This document shows, piece by piece, positions 57,152 to 64,000 of a DNA stretch of 64,000 bases (position 1 is the first letter of the stretch; the number at the start of each line of letters is the position of its first letter). The DNA comes from Novosphingobium sp. (GTDB taxonomy: Bacteria; Pseudomonadota; Alphaproteobacteria; Sphingomonadales; Sphingomonadaceae): assembly GCF_024642085.1 (NCBI RefSeq), contig NZ_JAHEBV010000002.1:62001-126000 (forward strand), written 5' to 3'. Below the pieces are notes generated by a model. The model was not told the DNA's origin and made no database searches. It worked only from the letters and a program-made list of their open reading frames with translations. Both the position numbers and the translations under genes were made by a program.

Positions 57152-57553
57152 ATGAACAAGCTCCAGGCAGCCTGCATGATCCTGCCAATTACCGTTGCAT
57201 CTGCCGCTCAGGCTGCACCGATTGGATCCGACTGGCCCGTTATCGCGTCAGTGCGCGATGGCGATTGCGCGCTGCAGATCACCGGCAACGGCAAGATTTT
57301 CCTGATTGCCGCAACCGGCCTGAAGCCAGAGCAAACCGGCCGCTATCAGATCGCCAGCGGTGATATGAGACCAATCGACTGGAATGTGCGCGTCACTAAC
57401 GACGGACGGGCGGTCCGCTATTACCTGCCATTCCGCTGGGGCCAAGCGGGCGAACGGATCGATGGGGGCGTAGTCGATGTGGTTGTCACCGCACCCGGCT
57501 GCGCTTTGAACGCCAGCTTCCCGTGGAAGCGCATCATCCGGGTCATCGATTAG
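57152..57553 (+). CDS. Secreted hypothetical protein
   Basis: [21 protein letters not shown] signal-like N-terminus; overlaps purD 3' end by 4 bp. Confidence 0.6.
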   Translation: MNKLQAACMILPITVASAAQAAPIGSDWPVIASVRDGDCALQITGNGKIFLIAATGLKPEQTGRYQIASGDMRPIDWNVRVTNDGRAVRYYLPFRWGQAGERIDGGVVDVVVTAPGCALNASFPWKRIIRVID

Positions 57554-58827
57554 GCCTGCTCGCGCGCCACTTCGCGCCAGCCAATATCCTTGCGGCAGAA
57601 CCCTTCGGCAAAATCGATCTTCGCTACCGCGGCATAGGCGCGGGTCTGTGCCTGGGCGACAGTCATGCCAGTCGCGGTGACGTTCAGGACCCGCCCACCG
57701 TTGGCGACCAGCTGCCCACCAACTAGCGCGGTACCAGCGTGAAATACCTTGATCCCGTTCGCTTCGGCTTGAGCCAAGTCGCCGATTGCGCCGCCCTTGG
57801 CTGGCGTATCAGGATAGCCGACGGCGGCCATTACCACAGTCAAGGCGACCTCGTCGGAAAAGCGTGGCGGCGCAATTGCACCAAGACGGTTCTCGGCACA
57901 CGCCAGCAGCAATTCGACCAGGTCGGATTCCAGTCGCATCAGGATGACCTGGCATTCGGGGTCGCCGAACCGGCAATTGTATTCGATCAGCTGCGGCCCG
58001 GTCGCGGTGAGCATCAGTCCCAGGAACAGCACGCCTGAATAGGGCATTCCTTCGCTGGCGAGAGTCTGAACGGTTGGCACTATGATCCGGCTCAGCGCCT
58101 CGGCCTGCAATGCCGGAGTGAGGACGCGTGCCGGGCTGTAGGCGCCCATGCCTCCGGTATTGGGTCCGTTATCGCCATCGCCGACGCGCTTGTGATCCTG
58201 GGCCGAAGCAAAAGGTACCACTGTATGGCCATCGGTCAGGGCAAAGAAGCTGGCTTCCTCGCCTTCCAGAAACTCCTCGATGACCGCTTCGGCTCCGGCC
58301 GCGCCAAAGCGTCCGTCAAATATGTCGCGGACCGCCTGCTCGGCCTCGGCCAAGGTCATGGCGACGGTCACACCCTTCCCGGCTGCAAGGCCATCAGCCT
58401 TAATCACTACGGGCGTGCCGAACCGGGCCAACGCGGCAAGCGCATCGCCCGCGTTGGTCACCCGCTCGTAACCGCCGGTGGGTATACCTGCGCGTGCGCA
58501 CAGGTCCTTGGTGAAACCCTTGCTACCCTCAAGCTGCGCTGCGGCTTTGGACGGGCCAAACACCGGCACACCCGCGCCGCGCAAGGTGTCGGCAAGCCCG
58601 TCAACAAGCGGCGCTTCGGGCCCGATCACCACCAAGCCGATGCGCTGCGCATCGCAAAAGGTCAAAACAGCGCCGTGGTCCGCGGCGTCAAGCCCGACCA
58701 GTTCGGCATGCTGAGCAATTCCCGGATTGCCGGGCGCCGCGAACAGTTTCGTCGTCCTGCGGGATTGCGCCAGCTTCCACGCAAGCGCATGTTCACGGCC
58801 GCCCGAACCGATCAGCAGGATATTCAT
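57550..58827 (-). CDS. purD: Phosphoribosylamine-glycine ligase
   Basis: [75 protein letters not shown]. Confidence 0.97.
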   Translation of the reverse strand: MNILLIGSGGREHALAWKLAQSRRTTKLFAAPGNPGIAQHAELVGLDAADHGAVLTFCDAQRIGLVVIGPEAPLVDGLADTLRGAGVPVFGPSKAAAQLEGSKGFTKDLCARAGIPTGGYERVTNAGDALAALARFGTPVVIKADGLAAGKGVTVAMTLAEAEQAVRDIFDGRFGAAGAEAVIEEFLEGEEASFFALTDGHTVVPFASAQDHKRVGDGDNGPNTGGMGAYSPARVLTPALQAEALSRIIVPTVQTLASEGMPYSGVLFLGLMLTATGPQLIEYNCRFGDPECQVILMRLESDLVELLLACAENRLGAIAPPRFSDEVALTVVMAAVGYPDTPAKGGAIGDLAQAEANGIKVFHAGTALVGGQLVANGGRVLNVTATGMTVAQAQTRAYAAVAKIDFAEGFCRKDIGWREVAREQA

Positions 58828-60241
58828 GACGCAGCCATTTCCCGAAGCAGAAGAACCCGGCAGGCTGGTAGCGAAGGACGTGGCCGGGGACAACGCCGCC
58901 GCGCAATCTGTCAGCGAGATTTCCGCGATGCTGAAGCGCACAGTGGAAGACCGGTTCGGCTTTGTCCGGGTGCGGGGCGAGCTTTCCGGCGTCAAGCGCG
59001 CCGCTTCGGGCCATGTCTACCTGGCGTTAAAGGATGAGAATGCACGACTTGATGGAGTGATGTGGCGCGGCACCGCGCAGCGCCTGGGCTTCCAACCGGA
59101 GGACGGCCTGGAAGTCGTCGCAACCGGCAAGCTCACCACCTATCCTGGTCGTTCAAACTACCAGATGGTGATCGACCAAATGGAAGTAGCTGGCGAGGGT
59201 GCGCTGCTGGCCCTGCTGGCCAAGACCAAGGACCGGCTTGACGCGGAAGGCCTGTTTGCGGCGGCTCGCAAACAGGCGCTGCCATATCTGCCCAACGTTA
59301 TTGGCGTAGTGACATCGCCCACGGGCGCTGTGATCCGCGATATTCTGCACCGCCTGGCTGACCGCTTTGCAAGCCATGTTCTGGTTTGGCCGGTGTTGGT
59401 CCAGGGCCAGGGTGCAGCAGCGCAGGTGGCTGCAGCGGTCCGTGGTTTTTCGGCTCTGCCCCATCAAGGGGTGATCCCGCGCCCCGATCTGGTGATCATT
59501 GCGCGCGGCGGCGGGTCGATCGAGGATTTGTGGGCCTTCAACGAGGAAGCGGTGGTGCGCGCGATTGCCGAATCGCAAATCCCGGTAATCAGCGCCGTTG
59601 GCCACGAAACCGACACCACGTTGGCCGATTTCGTTGCTGATCGGCGGGCGCCGACACCGACTGCTGCCGCCGAAATGGCTGTGCCGGTGCGCGAGGATCT
59701 GATTGAGCAATTAGCCGAGCTGGCCCTCAGAAAACGCCGCGCGGTGATCCGTCCCCTGCAGCTTGGCCGCGAACGGCTGGCGGCGCGGGCCGATCGGCTA
59801 CCCCGGCTGGCAAGCCTGCTCAGCCCGCAAGCCCAAAAGATTGACGATCTAAGTGAGCGGTTGCGTCGCAGCTTGGCCGATCGCACGCAGCTTTCGCGTA
59901 GCGACCTGCATCGCGTTGGTGCGCACCTGTCTTTGCCATTACTCGCCGCGCGGCTTGACCGCGCACGAGACCGGCTGGATGCGGCTACGCGTTTTCTCTA
60001 TTCGCTCGATCCCGATCGGGTGCTGCAACGCGGCTATGTCCGGGTCACAGCGCAAGATGGGCGCACGCTGATGACCCGGGACGTAGCAGCGGTTGAAGAG
60101 GCCCTCAGCCTTCATTTTCGCGATGGGGTGCTGGCGGTGATGACTGGAAACGCTTCGCCCGCCACAACCGCCGCCCGATCCACGCCCCGCACCAAAGCCT
60201 TACCGCATAACTCTTCTTCGCTTCAGGGGAAATTGCTCTGA
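58826..60241 (+). CDS. xseA: Exodeoxyribonuclease VII large subunit
   Basis: [83 protein letters not shown]. Confidence 0.96.
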   Translation: MTQPFPEAEEPGRLVAKDVAGDNAAAQSVSEISAMLKRTVEDRFGFVRVRGELSGVKRAASGHVYLALKDENARLDGVMWRGTAQRLGFQPEDGLEVVATGKLTTYPGRSNYQMVIDQMEVAGEGALLALLAKTKDRLDAEGLFAAARKQALPYLPNVIGVVTSPTGAVIRDILHRLADRFASHVLVWPVLVQGQGAAAQVAAAVRGFSALPHQGVIPRPDLVIIARGGGSIEDLWAFNEEAVVRAIAESQIPVISAVGHETDTTLADFVADRRAPTPTAAAEMAVPVREDLIEQLAELALRKRRAVIRPLQLGRERLAARADRLPRLASLLSPQAQKIDDLSERLRRSLADRTQLSRSDLHRVGAHLSLPLLAARLDRARDRLDAATRFLYSLDPDRVLQRGYVRVTAQDGRTLMTRDVAAVEEALSLHFRDGVLAVMTGNASPATTAARSTPRTKALPHNSSSLQGKLL

Positions 60242-60267
60242 AAGGTTGATTGGGCTATGCTGCAGAA

Positions 60268-60471
60268 ATGTTAATGTCTGCTACTGATCGCCCCGCGACC
60301 CTGTTCTACCAGCCCAACGGCTTCCGCGTAATCAATCCCGGTAATCACGTTGTCTGCGCTATCAGCGGCGAAGCGGTCCAACTCGAATCTCTCCGATACT
60401 GGAGCGTCGATCGGCAGGAGGCCTATGCCAGCGCGGAATTGGCTACGGGGCGGCTGCTGGAGCAACGCTGA
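60268..60471 (+). CDS. DUF2093-family protein
   Basis: ATLFYQPNGFRVINPGNHVVCAISGEAVQLESLRYWSVDRQEAYASAELA. Confidence 0.8.
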   Translation: MLMSATDRPATLFYQPNGFRVINPGNHVVCAISGEAVQLESLRYWSVDRQEAYASAELATGRLLEQR

Positions 60472-61340
60472 TGCGCCGCACGCTGCTTATCGCCGTAACC
60501 AGCTTCATTGCTTGCGGTTTTTCCATATCGAGCGGCCTTGCTGCCAGCGCCAGTGAAGCACTTGGACTGTCCGGCATTCCGGACCTTTCCCTTTCGGGAG
60601 AAATGACCCAAGGCGGCTGGGCTCGCGGGGTCGCTCCGCGCGGGACCGCGGCGCTCAGCCTCAATGGGAAGGCCGTTCAGATTGCTCCGGACGGCAACTT
60701 TCTGATCGCCTTCGACCGCGATGCCAGTTCTGTGGCACAGCTAGCCTTGCGACTGAACGATGGCCGTTCCAGTGTCCGCCCGTTAACCGTTAAGCCCCGC
60801 GCCTGGAAGCTGGAATATATTCCTATCGGCCCACGCCCGGGAGCTGCGCCAAATGAGGCTTTTGCCATTCGCCGCAGTGGTGAATTAGCGCAGATCAATG
60901 CAGCTCGCGCGGTAGACCATGATATGCAAGGCTGGCGGCAAAAGTTTATCTGGCCAGTCTATGGCCGCTTATCGGGCCGGTTTGGATCTCAGCGGATCTA
61001 TAACGGCACGCCGGGCAGTTATCATTCGGGGATGGATATTGCTACCGGAGCCAGCGGCACGCCGTTCGTTGCACCGGCAGACGGGGTGGTGATCCTGGCG
61101 GCGGACAGTCCTTTCACGCTGGAGGGTCGGCTGCTAATGATCGATCACGGGATGGGACTCAATTCCGCATTTCTCCATGCGTCCAGGCTGGTGGTGAAAG
61201 TTGGCGATGTGGTGCGCCAAGGCCAGTACATTGGCAACATCGGCATGACCGGACGGGCCACTGGCCCGCACCTGCATTGGTCGATTAAATGGCGCGACGC
61301 GCGTCTCGACCCGCTGCTATTTACCGGACCGATGCCTTAA
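60471..61340 (+). CDS. M23-family metallopeptidase (LytM-like)
   Basis: FIWPVYGRLSGRFGSQRIYNGTPGSYHSGMDIATGASGTPFVAPADGVVI, GRATGPHLHWSIKW. Confidence 0.93.
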   Translation: MRRTLLIAVTSFIACGFSISSGLAASASEALGLSGIPDLSLSGEMTQGGWARGVAPRGTAALSLNGKAVQIAPDGNFLIAFDRDASSVAQLALRLNDGRSSVRPLTVKPRAWKLEYIPIGPRPGAAPNEAFAIRRSGELAQINAARAVDHDMQGWRQKFIWPVYGRLSGRFGSQRIYNGTPGSYHSGMDIATGASGTPFVAPADGVVILAADSPFTLEGRLLMIDHGMGLNSAFLHASRLVVKVGDVVRQGQYIGNIGMTGRATGPHLHWSIKWRDARLDPLLFTGPMP

Positions 61341-61738
61341 TCGCTGCAAAGTGCAGCTGGCTGCTATGCCGACATGTGACACTAATACACCAATGCCGGT
61401 TTTGTGCGTGTGAAAACGTATCGGTGGATGTAATCTTCAACGAATTCGCTCTCCTTTGAAATTATGTTGCCGAATTGCGTGGGATTGCACACAGCGCGGC
61501 TGATTTGCGTGACCAATTTATGTGGCAATTTTGCTACAGGTGGGCATTATTGACACGAAACTCGCGCAATTGGCTTTGCCGCATAAGCGTCGTTCGGCCA
61601 TTGGAAGCATCGCTTTTTGCGGCTGACGTGTGCTCCACTTGGGGTCGAGGGGCACCATGATATCGTGCGCGGCTGCATGCAAGAAGCCCTAGGGCCGTCC
61701 TTATCCAAGGGCGTTCCCGTGAACAAAGGGACTGGAAC

Positions 61739-64000
61739 GTGAAGAAAACCACTCTTACTGCTTTGAAGGTTAGCGCGGCTCCGCTCGTGCTGGGCATGGC
61801 CTTCCTCAGCAGCGCCGCATCCGCACAGGACGCGAAAGTTGATTGCGCTGCCAACCCAAATGACGTCGCGTGCGCCGATGAACCGGCAATCGTAGTCACC
61901 GGCTCAATCCTTCGTCAGGTCAACAACCAGACCGTTTCGCCGGTTACCAACGTGACGGCAGAAAATCTTGATCAGCGCGGCCTCAGCACCGTTCAGGACG
62001 GCCTGCAGCAGCTCGCCGCCAACAACGGCCCTGCGCTGACCAACAGCTTCTCCGCCAACGGCGCGTTTGCAGCTGGCGCATCGGCGGTTTCGCTGCGCGG
62101 TCTTTCGACCAACTCGACACTGGTTCTGTTCGACGGCATGCGTGCCGCTTACTACCCGCTGGCCGACGACGGTTCGCGTAACTTCGTCGATCTGAACACC
62201 GTACCCGACGATATCGTTGACCGCATCGAAGTTCTGCGTGATGGCGCGTCGTCGTCCTATGGTGCCGACGCCATTGCCGGCGTTGTCAACATCATCACCA
62301 AGCGTGAAGTAAAGGGACTTTTCGTTCGCGGCGATGCGGGCATTTCGTCGCGCGGCGATGCTGGGCAGTATCGCTTGTCGGCCACCGTCGGCAAGGGCGA
62401 CCTCGATGATGACGGCTATAACGCCTATCTGTCGGGGTTCTACTACAAGTCGAACAAGTTGATGAACCGCGATCGTCCTTATCCGTTCAACACGGACGAT
62501 CTGCGCCAGGTTTGTGGCCCGGATGGGACCTGCGCCGGCGACAACCGTCTCAACGCCCCTTCGGGAGGCATTTTCCCGTCGACTGCAGCCAACCTGCTGG
62601 TTCGCCCCTACAACGCAACGAATACCGCTGCACAAGGTCGCTACCAGAATCTTGGCGGTAATTGCAGCCAGCTTGGTCTTGAGGCTTATAACCTGACTGC
62701 GGCTAACCTGGCAGCCAATACGGCTGCGCCGGCCCAAGTCTGCGTAACGGACTTCACCAACCGCTACGGTACGATTTCACCTGCAATTGAACGTTACGGC
62801 CTGTCGGGCCGTGTAACTGCCAAGCTTGGCGATGCGATCGAAGCCTACGCCGAAGTCAATTTCTTGCAGAGCAAGGTGTCGTACAATGGCTTCCCCGCGA
62901 CAATTCGCGGTACCGCCAATACCGGCATCTATTTCCCGCAGTTTTCGACCTCGACCAGCGCCGGTGCAGTTGCTCCCGGTTCCTTTGTTCTTACCCTGCC
63001 GATCTACGTCTGCCCGAATGGTCAGCCTGATCCCAGCGGTTTGAACACCGGCTGTACTGCAGCGAATGGAACGCTAAACCCGAACAACCCGTTTGCGGCA
63101 CAGGGCCAGGTTGCCCGCCTCATCGGTCGTATTCAGGATCAGCCAACATTCAACCAGACCCGCACGCGTGCTTATCGCGGCGCTCTGGGCGTCAAGGGTA
63201 ACATTAACGACGACATCACGTTCGATGTCGGCGCAACGGCAATGCATGTTGATCTGCAGCGTACGCAGAGCGGCTACTTCTACATCAACAACATCCTGAC
63301 TGCGATTGCGCGGGGAACCTTTAACCTGGTCAACCCGCTGGCAAACACCGAAGCACAGAACGACTATGTCCGTCCTGACAATATCACCCCGGCTACGTCG
63401 GACCAGGTGCAGTTCCAGGCAGTTCTGGGCAGCAAGCTGGCCGAACTGCCAGGTGGACCGCTGCAGATCGGTGTTGGTGGATCTATCCGTTACGAAGCGG
63501 TCGATGCCCCAAGCGCCAACTCGGACATCAACGGCCCGACCCAGCGGTACTTCACGCTTAACGCGTTCGGTACTTCGGGCAGCCGCTGGATCCAGTCAGC
63601 CTTTGCCGAACTTGATGCGCCGATCCTGCCTCAGGTCGATATCAACCTCTCGGGCCGTTATGACCACTACTCGAGTGGTCAGAGCGCATTTTCGCCGAAG
63701 GCCGGTGTCAAGCTTCGTCCGATCGACAGCCTGCTGATCCGCGGAACGTATTCGCGTGGTTTCCGTATCCCGTCGTTCGGGGAAGCAAACGCTCTTCCGA
63801 CCACCGGGTTCGTAAGCAACACTTCGGCAGTCTTCACTGACGCCTTCCTGTCGCAGTATGGTTGCACCAAGGCTACGTTCTCGACGTGCCCTGTTTACAT
63901 CCGTTCAGGATCTTACGGTCAGACGACGCTCGCGTCGCCGAACCTGCAGCCCGAAAAGTCGCGCAGCTTCACCGCTGGCATCTTCTTCGAGCCGATCCGC
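61739..64000 (+). CDS. TonB-dependent receptor, N-terminal part (runs off window)
   Basis: Manual translation from GTG: VKKTTLTALKVSAAPLVLGMAFLSSAASAQ...EPAIVVTGSILRQVNNQTVSPVTNVTAENLDQRG...VDRIEVLRDGASSSYGADAIAGVVNIITKR; open to the edge in frame. Confidence 0.92.
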   Translation, partial: MKKTTLTALKVSAAPLVLGMAFLSSAASAQDAKVDCAANPNDVACADEPAIVVTGSILRQVNNQTVSPVTNVTAENLDQRGLSTVQDGLQQLAANNGPALTNSFSANGAFAAGASAVSLRGLSTNSTLVLFDGMRAAYYPLADDGSRNFVDLNTVPDDIVDRIEVLRDGASSSYGADAIAGVVNIITKREVKGLFVRGDAGISSRGDAGQYRLSATVGKGDLDDDGYNAYLSGFYYKSNKLMNRDRPYPFNTDDLRQVCGPDGTCAGDNRLNAPSGGIFPSTAANLLVRPYNATNTAAQGRYQNLGGNCSQLGLEAYNLTAANLAANTAAPAQVCVTDFTNRYGTISPAIERYGLSGRVTAKLGDAIEAYAEVNFLQSKVSYNGFPATIRGTANTGIYFPQFSTSTSAGAVAPGSFVLTLPIYVCPNGQPDPSGLNTGCTAANGTLNPNNPFAAQGQVARLIGRIQDQPTFNQTRTRAYRGALGVKGNINDDITFDVGATAMHVDLQRTQSGYFYINNILTAIARGTFNLVNPLANTEAQNDYVRPDNITPATSDQVQFQAVLGSKLAELPGGPLQIGVGGSIRYEAVDAPSANSDINGPTQRYFTLNAFGTSGSRWIQSAFAELDAPILPQVDINLSGRYDHYSSGQSAFSPKAGVKLRPIDSLLIRGTYSRGFRIPSFGEANALPTTGFVSNTSAVFTDAFLSQYGCTKATFSTCPVYIRSGSYGQTTLASPNLQPEKSRSFTAGIFFEPIR

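Noticed and set aside
61475-61660. 61-aa ORF upstream of the second TonB receptor
   Set aside because: Composition rich in R/W/C/S, no RBS evidence, lies in AT-richer noncoding region; likely chance ORF.
1-64000. CRISPR arrays, tRNA/rRNA genes, prophage, transposases
   Set aside because: No repeat-spacer pattern, no recognisable rRNA or tRNA sequence, and no integrase/transposase/phage protein motifs were seen when reading the ORFs; a tRNAscan/CRISPR search would be needed to exclude completely.

Overview
The window is the replication-origin-proximal part of an alphaproteobacterial chromosome. It most resembles Sphingomonadales (sphingomonad/erythrobacter type) by gene content; the genus cannot be resolved from sequence reading alone. 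The left arm (1-13.8 kb) is mostly minus strand: parB-parA-rsmG-mnmG-mnmE, rho, hemJ, a TonB receptor, hemE. The right arm starts with a plus-strand block: PSRP/DUF299-maf-aroE-coaE-dnaQ-hpf-ptsN. The hemE/DUF299 junction (about 13.81-14.13 kb) matches the location of Caulobacter Cori. It has an AT-rich stretch, DnaA-box-like sequences, a GANTC cluster and a switch in gene orientation, so I call it a putative oriC. Two perfect 16-bp parS palindromes (TGTTCCACGTGGAACA) lie at 2105 and 4548. A PopZ-like (DUF2497) protein is encoded at about 25 kb. The rest is mostly housekeeping: xthA, erpA, a TolC-family protein, class I fumarase, a LytS/LytTR pair, rplM-rpsI, ctaA, a thiS-thiG fusion, pyrD, ggt, a suf operon, purD, xseA and an M23 peptidase, plus a second TonB receptor truncated at the right edge. 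Less ordinary items are: an intergenic candidate small RNA with an orphan intrinsic terminator (about 44.88-45.03 kb); a perfect inverted repeat upstream of the Rrf2 regulator; an uncalled 41-aa ORF overlapping both sufC and sufD by ATGA; a sulfotransferase and a DUF559-like protein with an altered active site inside the suf cluster; a duplicated TerB/EF-hand-like protein; and purD/xseA start codons overlapping head to head. I saw no rRNA, tRNA, CRISPR array, prophage or IS element. No database search or computation was run; family names come from motif recognition.
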